This document shows positions 26,645 to 36,083 of a stretch of 44,611 nt of DNA, one piece after another. How positions within the stretch are numbered: the stretch's first letter is position 1; each line of letters opens with the position of its first letter. Source of the DNA: an uncultured Nonlabens sp. GTDB lineage: Bacteria > Bacteroidota > Bacteroidia > Flavobacteriales > Flavobacteriaceae. The notes beneath the pieces are model-generated. The model was not told the DNA's origin. It worked only from the letters and a program-made list of their open reading frames with translations, and did not search any database. The position numbers were made by a program, and so were the translations under genes. The stretch is from contig NZ_CANLXZ010000028.1 of NCBI RefSeq assembly GCF_947495285.1, positions 1-44,611 on the forward strand. The letters are read 5' to 3'.

Positions 26645-27489
26645 CTTACTATAAGTACATCAGTAGGCAGTTCATTTAAAATATGCTCTAGATCATGCGG
26701 GAAAAATCGATCTAAAAAACTAGATTTTTTAGGCGCATTCATGACCAGTAAATCTGCTCTTACTATTTGAGCATAATGACCTATAGAATAACCACGCTGT
26801 CCAAAGATAGGTTGCGTACTTACCTGAATATCTTTCTTTTCTTCACTAGGTATATGGTTCAATATTCCCTGAACACGTAATTCTTCTTGTCGTTTAAGTT
26901 TCTCTTTGAGCAAATTTGCTTTACGCAAACTTTGATCGTCATCAATTTTTATAGAAATCTTTTCTTGTTCTATCTCTTCCACTATGGTCAGCTGGTTGCT
27001 TCCTAAACTGTGTGCTACATAAAAAGCTGTCTCTATAGTACGCTCTGTGTGCGCATCCTTGAGACCATTTACCACCATGTGCTTGCATGGTTTTCTTATC
27101 ACACTAGGATTAGTCATCATAAGAACAGAACATGTTGCCTTTCTAGTAAGTTTACGTGCAATAGAGCCTAAATAAAACTGGACAAATTTTTCTTGCTTTA
27201 ATGCTCCCAGAAGTAACAAATCTATTTTATTCTTTTTAACGGTTTCTAAGATAACCTCTACAGGGTCGCCCTCGTTAAAGATAATTTCATAAGATAATTG
27301 TGACTGCTCATCATTACCTATGTATTGATCTATAGTTCTTATTTTTTCATCACTTCTTTGCCCTACATGAATCAAAGACAGCTTTGCACCGAACATGCAA
27401 CATAATCTTGCAGCCTCGTGTACGTTTGCTTCTAGTGTAGGAGAAAAAGCGATTCCTATTGCTATACTTTTAAATGAGGTGTGACTCAA
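26641..27489 (-). CDS. Universal stress protein, two UspA domains
   Basis: A 282-residue protein with two Usp domains (about 1-135 and 136-282). The first ends in LLLGALKQ..LGSIARKLTRKATCSVLMM, close to the ATP-binding G-x2-G-x9-G-S/T pattern. The second ends DLLVMNAPKKS..LPTDVLIV and looks less complete. Usp proteins bind ATP or act as sensors and regulators. The start is a TTG at 27489, since no ATG lies near. Its TGA overlaps the SulP ATG by four bases, so it probably regulates or accompanies the transporter, an arrangement seen for other Usp-transporter pairs. Confidence 0.85.
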   Translation of the reverse strand: MSHTSFKSIAIGIAFSPTLEANVHEAARLCCMFGAKLSLIHVGQRSDEKIRTIDQYIGNDEQSQLSYEIIFNEGDPVEVILETVKKNKIDLLLLGALKQEKFVQFYLGSIARKLTRKATCSVLMMTNPSVIRKPCKHMVVNGLKDAHTERTIETAFYVAHSLGSNQLTIVEEIEQEKISIKIDDDQSLRKANLLKEKLKRQEELRVQGILNHIPSEEKKDIQVSTQPIFGQRGYSIGHYAQIVRADLLVMNAPKKSSFLDRFFPHDLEHILNELPTDVLIVR

Positions 27490-27542
27490 TGCTTATTATT
27501 TGTTAAAAAAACATAAATATAGACTTAATTATTACTTATTTC

Positions 27543-27556
27543 GCTTTCGCGAAAGC
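27543..27556. repeat. Dispersed palindrome, copy 7 (intergenic)
   Basis: Perfect GCTTTCGCGAAAGC in the 122-base divergent spacer between the uspA-sulP operon and the antiporter gene, where both promoters should lie. Confidence 0.95.
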
Positions 27557-27611
27557 GTAACAGCTATAAAATCGAAAAAAAAGGTTGTAATTTTCCTGAA
27601 AATTTAAAAAT

Positions 27612-29468
27612 ATGCTAGAACTAGCAGGAATTATTATACTTGGAATACTTGCACAATGGATGGCATGGAGATTAAAAATCCCTGCTATTTTACCATTAAT
27701 CATTATAGGGCTACTCGTAGGGCCTATAGCGTCTCTATACACTGCAGAAGCTTCAAAAATTATCGAACCTATGTGGAATGGGGAAAATGGCTTATTCCCT
27801 GGTGACAGTTTATTTTACTTTGTATCACTGGCCATAAGTATCATTCTTTTTGAAGGCGGATTAACGTTAAAGAGAGATGAAATTCTTAATACCGGCCCTG
27901 TTATCGGTAAATTAATATCAGTTGCAGTTGTCATCACATTTGTAGGTGGTGGAGTTGCTGCGCATTATATATTTGGTCTTACGTGGAAGATTTCTTTACT
28001 ATTTTCTGCATTGATAATCGTTACAGGACCTACGGTTATCACACCTATATTGCGTAACATACCTTTAAAAAAAGATGTGAGTTCCATCCTTAAATGGGAA
28101 GGTATTCTTATTGATCCTATAGGTGCCTTATTTGCCGTACTAGTATTTGAATTCATAAGCGCTGGTGCAGGTGGAGAGTTTACACTAGTGGCATTAGAAG
28201 AATTTGGTAAAATTGTATTGTTCGGTTTTTCTTTTGGATTTTCTTTTGCACATGCCCTTGCATTTTCTATTAAGAAAAAACTTATACCGCATTATTTACT
28301 GAATGTTTTTACACTGGCAGCCGTTTTGGGTGTATTTGTTTTAAGCGACAGTTTTGCTCATGAATCTGGATTATTATCTGTGGTAGTAATGGGAATGGTG
28401 TTAGGTAACATTAACTTGCCTAATATTAAAGAACTTCTTTACTTTAAAGAGTCTTTAAGCGTTCTCTTAATCTCTATATTATTTATACTGCTAGCTGCAA
28501 ACATAAATATGGAAGATCTTTACCTTATCTACAGATGGGAAACGCTCGCACTATTTGCCGTCATGGCTTTTGTTATAAGACCTTTAGGAGTTTTTGCTAG
28601 CTCAATAAACAGCGGCCTTAAATTAAATGAAAAATTATTTATTTCTTGGGTAGGACCTCGTGGTATAGTTGCAGCAGGTATTGCATCACTTTTTGGTTCT
28701 AAACTAGTCTCTCAGGGCATACCAGGTGCAGAGTACATTACACCTCTAGTATTTATGATAGTACTAGGAACAGTTTTACTTAATGCTACTACAGCAAGAA
28801 TGTTTGCAAAAATAGTAGGTGTTTTCCTTAAACAATCTAATGGTATTATGATAGTAGGTGCATCAAAATTCTCTAGAATCATTGCGACCTATCTTAAGGA
28901 GCACGGTCGCAGTGTCGTATTAGTAGACACTAACGCAAACAATATACGCATAGCCAAAGAAATGGGACTGGATGCTGTCACAGCAGACATTTACTCTGAC
29001 TCTATATCGGACGATATTGAATTTAACAACATAGGATTCTTACTAGCACTTACCGGTAACTCTCAAATTAACGATTATGCCATCGAGCGATTTGAAAAAC
29101 GTTTTGGAGAGAATGGAGCATATAGACTAGTGCATTCTAACGAGATTAATAATCCTAATAAAAACCCTGTTGCCGGCTTGTTTTCTGCAACAGATGATTA
29201 TGTAAACATCATGGAAGTCACTCGTCATCATGGTAAAATCTATGAGATAACAATTAAGTCTCAAGAACATTTTGAAGGTCTTATAGAGATTACAAAAACT
29301 GACGAAGATATCGTACCACTATTTATACGACACGATAAAACCATAGACATAGTACCTTCTATGCCTGGTAAAATGAACATAAAAGAAGGCAGCATTCTTG
29401 CTTATATAGGTAAAGAAATTGTAGAACAAGCCTCTGGAGAAGTAACTATGGAAGAAGATCACGATTAA
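27612..29468 (+). CDS. Monovalent cation:proton antiporter (CPA type) with RCK domain
   Basis: A 618-residue CPA1/NhaP-like Na+(K+)/H+ antiporter. The membrane domain (about 1-400) has 12-13 hydrophobic segments with ILFEGGL and SALIIVTGPTVITPIL, the latter containing the conserved ion-binding region. After it comes an RCK/TrkA-N-like Rossmann domain (about 410-530, GIMIVGASKFSRIIATYLKE), which in relatives binds NAD(H) or nucleotides and gates transport, and then a TrkA-C-like tail (about 545-618). It is divergent from the uspA-sulP operon, so the region is an ion and pH homeostasis cluster. The ion (Na+ or K+) is not determined. Confidence 0.9.
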   Translation: MLELAGIIILGILAQWMAWRLKIPAILPLIIIGLLVGPIASLYTAEASKIIEPMWNGENGLFPGDSLFYFVSLAISIILFEGGLTLKRDEILNTGPVIGKLISVAVVITFVGGGVAAHYIFGLTWKISLLFSALIIVTGPTVITPILRNIPLKKDVSSILKWEGILIDPIGALFAVLVFEFISAGAGGEFTLVALEEFGKIVLFGFSFGFSFAHALAFSIKKKLIPHYLLNVFTLAAVLGVFVLSDSFAHESGLLSVVVMGMVLGNINLPNIKELLYFKESLSVLLISILFILLAANINMEDLYLIYRWETLALFAVMAFVIRPLGVFASSINSGLKLNEKLFISWVGPRGIVAAGIASLFGSKLVSQGIPGAEYITPLVFMIVLGTVLLNATTARMFAKIVGVFLKQSNGIMIVGASKFSRIIATYLKEHGRSVVLVDTNANNIRIAKEMGLDAVTADIYSDSISDDIEFNNIGFLLALTGNSQINDYAIERFEKRFGENGAYRLVHSNEINNPNKNPVAGLFSATDDYVNIMEVTRHHGKIYEITIKSQEHFEGLIEITKTDEDIVPLFIRHDKTIDIVPSMPGKMNIKEGSILAYIGKEIVEQASGEVTMEEDHD

Positions 29469-29491
29469 TTTCTCTTCTTCTTACATAAAGC

Positions 29492-29523
29492 AAAAACCCT
29501 CATCACAACTGATGAGGGTTTTT
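29492..29523. terminator. Bidirectional terminator between antiporter and lepA
   Basis: A perfect 13-bp stem (AAAAACCCTCATC with GATGAGGGTTTTT) and a 6-base loop lie between the two convergent genes, with T tracts on both strands. Confidence 0.92.
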
Positions 29524-29566
29524 AATTTGTGCCCAGCTTTAAAAGGCAGCACTGAATTCTTACTAG

Positions 29567-31366
29567 TTAATCATTTAATTTAAGAACCGCCATAAATGCC
29601 TGTTGCGGGATCTCTACATTTCCTACTTGACGCATGCGTTTTTTACCTTTCTTTTGCTTTTCAAGAAGTTTACGTTTACGAGATATATCACCACCATAAC
29701 ATTTTGCCGTTACATCTTTACGTAGGGCTTTGATCGTTTCACGAGCAATAATTTTTGCTCCTATGGCAGCTTGCACAGGAATATCAAATTGCTGTCTTGG
29801 GATCAACTCACGTAATTTTTCTACCATCTTTTTACCTATGGTATAGGCATTATCAAAGTGTATTAAAGCACTTAAGGCATCTACCGTCTGTGCATTTAAT
29901 AAAATATCTACACGCACTAATTTAGATTCACGCATCCCGATAGGTGCATAATCAAATGATGCATAACCCTTAGAAACGGTCTTAAGTCTGTCATAAAAAT
30001 CAAAAACAATCTCTGCTAGCGGCATGTCAAAGGTCATTTCTACACGCTCTGTAGTAAGGTAAGTTTGATTAGTTACCACACCACGTTTTTCTATACAAAG
30101 TGACATAACATTACCTACAAAATCTGATTTTGTAATAATGGTTGCCTTTATATAAGGCTCTTCTACCCTATTAAGACTAGAAGGCTCTGGTAAGTCAGAG
30201 GGATTGTTTACAATAAGAATCTCATCTGGATCCTTATGAGTATATGCGTGGTAAGAAACGTTAGGTACGGTAGTAATTACAGTCATATCAAACTCGCGCT
30301 CTAGACGTTCTTGAATAATCTCTAAGTGTAACATCCCCAAGAACCCACAACGGAAACCAAAACCTAACGCAGCACTACTCTCTGCCTGAAATACTAAAGA
30401 AGCATCATTTAACTGTAGTTTTTCCATGCTGGAACGCAGGTCTTCATAATCCTCAGTATCTACAGGGTAAATACCTGCAAAAACCATGGGTTTCACATCT
30501 TCAAAACCGCCTATAGGATTTGTAGTAGGCTTCACATGATCTGTGATCGTATCACCTACTTTTACTTCTTTGGCTTCTTTTATACCAGTAATGAGGTAAC
30601 CGACATCACCAGCTTTTATTTCTTTTTTAGGAACTTGATTTAGTTTCAAGGTTCCTATTTCATCTGCATAATAGCTCTCTCCAGTTGCAACAAATTTAAT
30701 GTGTTGTCCTTTTTTAATAGAACCATTTATTACTCTAAAAATAGTTTCTACTCCACGGAACTGGTTGTACTGTGAATCAAAAACAAGTGCCTGCAACGGC
30801 TCATCAGGATCTCCCACTGGTGGAGGAACTCTTTCTATAATAGCATCTAAAATATCTTGAATACCTAATCCTGTTTTTGCACTAGCAGGTATCACCTCAC
30901 TAGGATCACAACCTAAAAGATCTACAATATCATCTGTAACCTCTTCTGGATTTGCACTAGGAAGATCTACTTTATTTAAAACAGGGATGATTTCTAAATC
31001 ATTTTCTAGTGCTAGATAAAGATTAGAAATAGTTTGCGCCTGTATACTTTGTGCTGCATCTACTATTAACAACGCACCTTCACAGGCCGCGATAGAACGA
31101 GACACTTCATAAGAGAAGTCTACATGACCAGGTGTGTCTATTAGATTAAGGATATACAGCTCACCGTCTGGCGCCGTATAATCCATCTGTATAGCATGCG
31201 ATTTAATAGTTATCCCACGCTCACGCTCCAGGTCCATATTATCTAAGAGTTGCGCCTGCGATTCTCTCTTAGTAACTGTTTGTGTAGCGTCTAACAGCCT
31301 GTCTGCCAGCGTACTTTTACCGTGATCAATATGGGCGATGATACAAAAATTACGTATATTCTTCAT
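29567..31366 (-). CDS. lepA: Elongation factor 4 (LepA)
   Basis: LepA/EF4 is a ribosome-associated GTPase linked to back-translocation and 30S assembly. The 599-residue protein has the G1 motif AHIDHGKST (about residues 11-19), DTPGH (G3), NKVDLPSA (G4), and the EF-G-like domains II, III and V. The LepA-specific C-terminal domain, with [23 protein letters not shown], is intact. It is monocistronic, with a bidirectional terminator downstream and a -7 element upstream. Confidence 0.98.
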   Translation of the reverse strand: MKNIRNFCIIAHIDHGKSTLADRLLDATQTVTKRESQAQLLDNMDLERERGITIKSHAIQMDYTAPDGELYILNLIDTPGHVDFSYEVSRSIAACEGALLIVDAAQSIQAQTISNLYLALENDLEIIPVLNKVDLPSANPEEVTDDIVDLLGCDPSEVIPASAKTGLGIQDILDAIIERVPPPVGDPDEPLQALVFDSQYNQFRGVETIFRVINGSIKKGQHIKFVATGESYYADEIGTLKLNQVPKKEIKAGDVGYLITGIKEAKEVKVGDTITDHVKPTTNPIGGFEDVKPMVFAGIYPVDTEDYEDLRSSMEKLQLNDASLVFQAESSAALGFGFRCGFLGMLHLEIIQERLEREFDMTVITTVPNVSYHAYTHKDPDEILIVNNPSDLPEPSSLNRVEEPYIKATIITKSDFVGNVMSLCIEKRGVVTNQTYLTTERVEMTFDMPLAEIVFDFYDRLKTVSKGYASFDYAPIGMRESKLVRVDILLNAQTVDALSALIHFDNAYTIGKKMVEKLRELIPRQQFDIPVQAAIGAKIIARETIKALRKDVTAKCYGGDISRKRKLLEKQKKGKKRMRQVGNVEIPQQAFMAVLKLND

Positions 31367-31385
31367 AGTCCTTTACAATAGTGTG

Positions 31386-31393
31386 CAAATATA
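31386..31393 (-). promoter_or_regulatory. -7 element for lepA
   Basis: The minus strand reads TATATTTG, fitting TAnnTTTG, 20 bases before the lepA ATG. No -33 TTG was found. Confidence 0.45.
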
Positions 31394-31457
31394 ATCTAAA
31401 AGATGTCCTTAAGTTTTCTTGATCTTTGGTATTTTAGCTAATCATTAATCGCTCAAA

Positions 31458-33869
31458 ATGAAATACCTAACTTTTCTCACCTTTCTTATAGTACTTAGTA
31501 CGACCGCACAAACTAATCTTACAGGGACTGTGAACAGTAAAAATAAAGCAGGAATACCCTATGCAACTGTAGTTACTTTTAAAATGCCTGACAGTGTTTT
31601 TCATAAAGCCACCGCAGCAAATGAAAAAGGAGTTTTTAACTTTACTAATTTTGATCAAGGCAGTTATACATTTCAGTTTTCTTCTGTTGGATATGTTCCG
31701 CTTTCGCGAAAGCTAAACATAACAACTAATGAATCTCTGGGTGAATTCATATTAGAAGAAGACACAGCACAGCTAGAAGCAGTAGTATTAACAGATGTAA
31801 AACCTACTATAGATAAAAAAGCAGATCGACTGATTTTTAATGTTGAGAATACCATTTTAAGCGTTGGTAACACACAAAATCTTTTAAAAAAGACACCAGG
31901 AATATTTGAAATGGAAGGAACTTACATGGTTCAAAACTCTCCTGCTGTAATTTATATTAATAACAAACGTGTGTACCTAACTAATGAAGAGCTAGATGCA
32001 TTATTACGTGGATATAGTGCAGATAATATCAAAAGTGTAGAGGTTATAACAAATCCACCTGCTAGTTATGATGCAGAAGGTGTTGCTGTCATTAATATCA
32101 ACACCTCAAAAGGCATCTCTCTAGGTTATAAAGGAAACATAAGTGGAAAATGGACACAAGGTACATTTACTAAATACCAGATAGGAACCTCTCACTTCTA
32201 TAAAAATAACTGGTTAAATGTTTATGCAAACTATAATTACAACCCTAGAAAGGATTTCAAATTTGACGATTCACAAATAGGTTTCTTTAATCCTGATGGT
32301 AGTAGATCTGAAAGACGGTTCACTGAGTTAGAGAAAATAGAACGCAGTGATTCTCATAATTTTAATACAATAATAGACATTACGGTAGATAAAAAGAATT
32401 CATTGAGTTTCTCTGGTAATTACAGCAGTAATGAAAATAATGATGCCAGTTATCAAAATGAAACTTTTATCCTACAAGAAGGCGCCACAACTTTTTCTGG
32501 CTTTAATACCGATTCTGATTTTGAGAAAAACAGAACTAACGGTTTTATAAATGCACAATGGCAGCATGTTTTTAATGATAAAGGCACTACATTAAACCTA
32601 GAAGGTAATTACATCTTTACCGATAGCGATCAGGTACAAAATCTCACATCAACTTTCTTTGATACAGATCAGACTACTACAGGTATGAATAGTTTTTTAA
32701 CAGATGCTTTTCAAGAAATAGATATCTACACTGCAAAATTAGATTACAACACTAGTATAGGTGGCTACCTATTAAGTACAGGACTTAAATTTTCTAATGT
32801 GACATCTACAAGTTCGCAAAACTTTTTTGACACTGATAGCGGTAGGGTACTTAACCCAACCTTCTCTGATTTATTTTTATATGACGAGAGCATTTATGCA
32901 GCCTATGCACAAATAGAACGTAGTTGGGAAAAATGGTCTCTTGCAGCTGGATTGCGTGCAGAGCAAACAGACGTAGAAGGAGATTCTGAATCTTTAGGTC
33001 AAGTAAACACACAAGAATATCTAGAGCTCTTCCCTAATCTAGCCTTAACTAATCAAGTTAATGAAAATAACTCTTATACTTTAAGTTATAAGAGAACTAT
33101 AGACAGACCTAGATATGCAGACTTAAATCCTTTCAGCTCTTTTATTAATGATTTTAACTTCAGTACAGGAAACCCTAATCTACAACCTGCATTCAATAAT
33201 AAATACACCTTAAGCTGGAATCATAAAAACATCTGGTTTATAGATGCTTATTTTCTATACACAAAGGATTTACTAAGTGAGGTGCCTTTTCAAAATAACA
33301 GTAATAACCAGTTAAACTCGCAAAGTATAAATTTAAACTATGAATTACAGTATAGTATAGATGCAGCAACCTATAGATACATAAATGACAGCTGGTATAC
33401 AGGACTAAGCAGTAGCTTGTTCTATATGGAAAATGAGACTAGAGCAGTACAATCTGGAAATGTGGATGTAAAAACATCTACCACAGGTTTGTATTTAAGC
33501 TCTTTTAATAGAATCAATCTAGCAGATAATAGGACTTTATCCATGGACATAGAAGCATCTTATATCTCTAGCCTTCTATTCGGTACTTATAAATGGGGTG
33601 GTTCATTCCCGACTAGTATTAGTTTTAATAAGAGCTTGTGGGATAGAAGAGCACAGTTAACCCTTGCCGTTAATGATATCTTTAAAACCCAAAATCAAAG
33701 ACTTACTACACGTTATTTAAACCAAGATAATTATTATCTAGCACTACCTGAAACTAGAACCATAAGTGTAGGCTTCACTTATAACTTTGGTAATTTCAGC
33801 CTAGAAAACAATGAAATAACCACTCCAGAAGAACAGAATCGCACAACTAAAAAACAAGTCGGTCTGTAA
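31458..33869 (+). CDS. TonB-dependent receptor-like outer-membrane protein
   Basis: An 803-residue outer-membrane protein. A signal peptide ends about residue 17 (STTAQ), followed by a CarboxypepD_reg-like beta-sandwich (about 20-110), a plug-like region (about 120-215, LLKKTPGIFEMEG..VEVITNPPASYDAEG) and a long beta-barrel of the OMP_b-brl_3 type. Such proteins in Bacteroidota carry or bind peptides, metals or polymers, and their ligand is usually unknown. No paired SusD-like gene is adjacent, so it is not a standard SusCD pair. A palindrome copy encodes PLSRK in the N-terminal domain (about residue 82). A terminator follows. Confidence 0.88.
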   Translation: MKYLTFLTFLIVLSTTAQTNLTGTVNSKNKAGIPYATVVTFKMPDSVFHKATAANEKGVFNFTNFDQGSYTFQFSSVGYVPLSRKLNITTNESLGEFILEEDTAQLEAVVLTDVKPTIDKKADRLIFNVENTILSVGNTQNLLKKTPGIFEMEGTYMVQNSPAVIYINNKRVYLTNEELDALLRGYSADNIKSVEVITNPPASYDAEGVAVININTSKGISLGYKGNISGKWTQGTFTKYQIGTSHFYKNNWLNVYANYNYNPRKDFKFDDSQIGFFNPDGSRSERRFTELEKIERSDSHNFNTIIDITVDKKNSLSFSGNYSSNENNDASYQNETFILQEGATTFSGFNTDSDFEKNRTNGFINAQWQHVFNDKGTTLNLEGNYIFTDSDQVQNLTSTFFDTDQTTTGMNSFLTDAFQEIDIYTAKLDYNTSIGGYLLSTGLKFSNVTSTSSQNFFDTDSGRVLNPTFSDLFLYDESIYAAYAQIERSWEKWSLAAGLRAEQTDVEGDSESLGQVNTQEYLELFPNLALTNQVNENNSYTLSYKRTIDRPRYADLNPFSSFINDFNFSTGNPNLQPAFNNKYTLSWNHKNIWFIDAYFLYTKDLLSEVPFQNNSNNQLNSQSINLNYELQYSIDAATYRYINDSWYTGLSSSLFYMENETRAVQSGNVDVKTSTTGLYLSSFNRINLADNRTLSMDIEASYISSLLFGTYKWGGSFPTSISFNKSLWDRRAQLTLAVNDIFKTQNQRLTTRYLNQDNYYLALPETRTISVGFTYNFGNFSLENNEITTPEEQNRTTKKQVGL
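31700..31713. repeat. Dispersed palindrome, copy 8 (in CDS)
   Basis: Perfect GCTTTCGCGAAAGC preceded by TTCC, read as PLSRK in the N-terminal domain of the outer-membrane receptor. This is the same reading frame as in radA. Confidence 0.95.
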
Positions 33870-33894
33870 ATTACATTAAATCTTACTCAAAATA

Positions 33895-33926
33895 AAAAAG
33901 GCTTTCCATTTCTGGAAAGCCTTTTT
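33895..33926. terminator. Bidirectional terminator
   Basis: A 14-bp stem with AAAAAGGCTTTCCA and its complement and a TTTC loop, flanked by A and T runs, lies between the convergent receptor and DUF3078 genes. Confidence 0.93.
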
Positions 33927-33948
33927 AAGTAAATGAAATATATTTTTT

Positions 33949-34881
33949 TTAGAACTTATAGTTAAGACCTACTAGATAGTAAGACTGCAACTTGTTATCT
34001 ACCGTATCAAAATCTAATTCAGTTGCACCTACCGCTAGGTTATTGTTAGCAAAGTTTAAAGCTTCTTGTTTATTACCTCTTAAACCAAATTCAAAACCTA
34101 CACCTATATTTTTCCATAATGTGTAACCGAATGAGTTGATCCATGTATAATTAGAAAGGTCGCTGTTTTCATAGCTGTAAAAAGCAGATAAATTAGATTT
34201 AAAACTTACTTTACCTATACTACGTGTATAATCTGCAACTACTTTTGCACCTAGAGAAGATTCAAAAACTGCATCATTCTTAGCAAACACAAAGTTGTAG
34301 TTTAATGGGTGCACCACTACTACCAGATTATCTATAGGAGTCCATGTTGCACCTACACCTACGTCTAGGTAACCTGGATCATTAAAATTATTTAGAATAG
34401 TAGTACGGTATTCTGCTAGTGTTGAAACTGCAAGCTTCTCTGTTAACTTGTAACCATAAAGAGATGAGATATTAAAAACATCTGTTGCCTCTTGGAAACT
34501 ATCATCATCTGTTGGGTCGTCTTTATCGTCAAATTTTACCCAACCTAAATTAATGTTTAATGAGTTTCTCCAGAAATATTTAGGCTGCTTTAAGTTTGCA
34601 AATGCATTTGCAGTAAGACCTATATTTCCAGCAGATACGTTTGCACTCCCTTGAGAGTACCAGTTATCAAAACTAGATAGGTTAACACCCAAAGTACCAA
34701 AAGCACCTTTTTTCCATCCTGGAAGAGCATCTATTTTCCCTTGAATAGCATTTACTCTAGATTGGATTTGAGCAATTGAATCTTGCTTTACCTTTTTTAA
34801 TGCCTTTAACTCGGCCTCAGTCTGGGCAATTACAGTGCTCACTGAAAATAAAAGCACTACAGATAATAAAATTTTTTTCAT
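33949..34881 (-). CDS. DUF3078 family outer-membrane protein
   Basis: A 310-residue protein with a signal peptide (about 1-20, ending IAQ), a short Lys/Gln-rich helical segment, then a beta-barrel-like body with repeated aromatic strands. GWKKGAFGTLGVNLSSFDNWYSQG at about 55-78 is the part I recognise as DUF3078. It ends in Phe (LVGLNYKF), the BAM signal, so an outer-membrane barrel is likely. Its function is unknown. It lies 109 bases after the SCO gene on the same strand, and an AT-rich inverted repeat lies just upstream of its start. Confidence 0.82.
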   Translation of the reverse strand: MKKILLSVVLLFSVSTVIAQTEAELKALKKVKQDSIAQIQSRVNAIQGKIDALPGWKKGAFGTLGVNLSSFDNWYSQGSANVSAGNIGLTANAFANLKQPKYFWRNSLNINLGWVKFDDKDDPTDDDSFQEATDVFNISSLYGYKLTEKLAVSTLAEYRTTILNNFNDPGYLDVGVGATWTPIDNLVVVVHPLNYNFVFAKNDAVFESSLGAKVVADYTRSIGKVSFKSNLSAFYSYENSDLSNYTWINSFGYTLWKNIGVGFEFGLRGNKQEALNFANNNLAVGATELDFDTVDNKLQSYYLVGLNYKF

Positions 34882-34885
34882 AGTA

Positions 34886-34911
34886 ATTATTGTTATAATT
34901 ATTACAATAAT
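34886..34911. promoter_or_regulatory. AT-rich inverted repeat upstream of DUF3078 gene
   Basis: ATTATTGT (34886-34893) and ACAATAAT (34904-34911) form a perfect 8-bp dyad around a 10-base centre, immediately upstream of the ATG at 34881. It could be an operator, but with this base composition it may arise by chance. Confidence 0.3.
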
Positions 34912-34990
34912 AGCAATAAAATAACCTAATCACTTAAAACGCGATTGCAGCATAACGAGAAATACGATTAAATGCATTTTTTAAAGATGC

Positions 34991-35674
34991 TTAACGATTT
35001 TTAAGGTACGTACTCTTTAAAATATAGATGTCCTCAATGAGTTTTAACACGTCTTCTTTACTTGTACCGTCATAAGAACGACCTCTTAATCGTCCTTCTT
35101 TATCTACCAGCAAAAAATTCTCTGTGTGGATAAGAGCATAGTCACCACCGTATTTATTTTCCTTGGCAGCTAGGTAAGACTTGCGTGCTAGATCATAAAT
35201 CTGTTTGCGATCGCCAGTGACTAGATTCCATTTAGAATCTATCACTCCTTTTTTAATTGCATATTCTTTAAGAACCTGTACACTATCTATTTCTGGTGTT
35301 ACACTGTGAGAAAGAATCATCACATCAGGATCATTCTTAAATTCTTCTTGTACTAGCGTCATATTTTCAGTCATCACAGGACATATAGTAGGACAGGTAG
35401 TAAAGAAAAAGTCTGCTACATAAATCTTATTATCATAATCCTTATCTGTAATGGTATCGCCGTTCTGATTCACTAATTGAAAAGGTGCTATTTTATGATA
35501 CTTTTTTACAAAAAGCATGGAATCGTCTACTAGAGTAGGATCAAATTTATCTGGTTGCAGTACAGGTAAGGTCTTCTCTGGCGTTAAAGCATATTGAAAA
35601 GAGGCCATTATTGCACTGCATAAAATGGCCATGAATAAGATGCGCCATTTATTTTTACTAAGAAATTGAAGCAT
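34991..35674 (-). CDS. SCO1/SenC family copper chaperone
   Basis: A 227-residue protein with one N-terminal membrane segment (about 11-29) and a periplasmic thioredoxin-like domain. The copper ligands are present: Cys94 and Cys98 in TTCPTICPV, and His183 in LIHTENF. SCO proteins deliver copper to the CuA site of cytochrome c oxidase or act as thiol reductants. The oxidase genes are not in this window. The DUF3078 gene follows on the same strand. A -7 element (TAATTTTG) lies 17 bases upstream. Confidence 0.92.
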   Translation of the reverse strand: MLQFLSKNKWRILFMAILCSAIMASFQYALTPEKTLPVLQPDKFDPTLVDDSMLFVKKYHKIAPFQLVNQNGDTITDKDYDNKIYVADFFFTTCPTICPVMTENMTLVQEEFKNDPDVMILSHSVTPEIDSVQVLKEYAIKKGVIDSKWNLVTGDRKQIYDLARKSYLAAKENKYGGDYALIHTENFLLVDKEGRLRGRSYDGTSKEDVLKLIEDIYILKSTYLKNR

Positions 35675-35691
35675 TTATGATATTTTTTTTA

Positions 35692-35699
35692 CAAAATTA
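35692..35699 (-). promoter_or_regulatory. -7 element for the SCO gene
   Basis: The minus strand reads TAATTTTG, fitting TAnnTTTG, 17 bases before the ATG. No -33 TTG is seen at the usual spacing. Confidence 0.35.
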
Positions 35700-35801
35700 C
35701 AACCTTATCGATCTATTGGTGACTGTTTAACCACTTTCCTTACTAGAAATTCAAGGTTGATAAAGAATTTTGAAATAATGTATGAGATAGTTGTAGTTCT
35801 C

Positions 35802-35815
35802 GCTTTCGCGAAAGC
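35802..35815. repeat. Dispersed palindrome, copy 9 (intergenic)
   Basis: Perfect GCTTTCGCGAAAGC. The flanks GTTC and GAAC extend the pairing with a one-base bulge. Confidence 0.95.
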
Positions 35816-35926
35816 GGAACAGTGACAAGCACAAATCACAACATGTCCAGAAAATGTAGATGTCTGTCTCTTAAATTTACAGCATCCATCTAAGCAAATA
35901 GCGTGATAAAGGAGGCACTAGAAATT

Positions 35927-36019
35927 ATGACCTTTAAGATGACTCAAACCAGTGGAATCTATTTTCTAAATATAACTACAGAAATAAGTACAACCATAAA
36001 GAAACTACTTGTACGCTAA
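35927..36019 (+). pseudogene. Orphan end of a T9SS type A sorting domain
   Basis: A 30-residue frame contains SGIYFLNITT (residues 9-18) and ends TIKKLLVR before the TAA. Type IX secretion substrates of Bacteroidota end in a C-terminal domain whose last strands read SGIYFvkI...g..tkKliv, and this matches closely. The complete domain is 70-80 residues and sits behind a cargo protein; here the frame closes at a TAA (35891-35893) only 12 codons upstream of the ATG, and no cargo is seen. It is most simply the remnant of a deleted surface protein. Independent translation is not excluded but there is no signal peptide, so it could not be exported alone. Confidence 0.5.
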
Positions 36020-36056
36020 ATCTATAACTACATTATGTGAACTGTTATGAATGACC

Positions 36057-36064
36057 TATTTTTG
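36057..36064 (+). promoter_or_regulatory. -7 element for rseP
   Basis: TATTTTTG fits TAnnTTTG. It lies inside the reading frame that opens at the ATG at 36051, so translation from that ATG is unlikely. It leaves about 14 bases of leader before the ATG at 36084. No -33 TTG is seen at the usual spacing. Confidence 0.4.
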
Positions 36065-36083
36065 TTGGTCTAAAAATAAAAGA

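Larger units (their letters stand above)
35675..36050. other. Intergenic region of 376 bases
   Basis: Spacer between the divergent SCO and rseP genes. It contains a -7 element for SCO (35692-35699), palindrome copy 9 (35802-35815) and a short reading frame resembling the end of a T9SS sorting domain (35927-36019). The rest shows no recognisable gene. Confidence 0.6.

Noticed and set aside
25647..26654. Plus-strand open frames within sulP
   Set aside because: Antisense to a highly conserved membrane protein; long frames arise from its codon bias.
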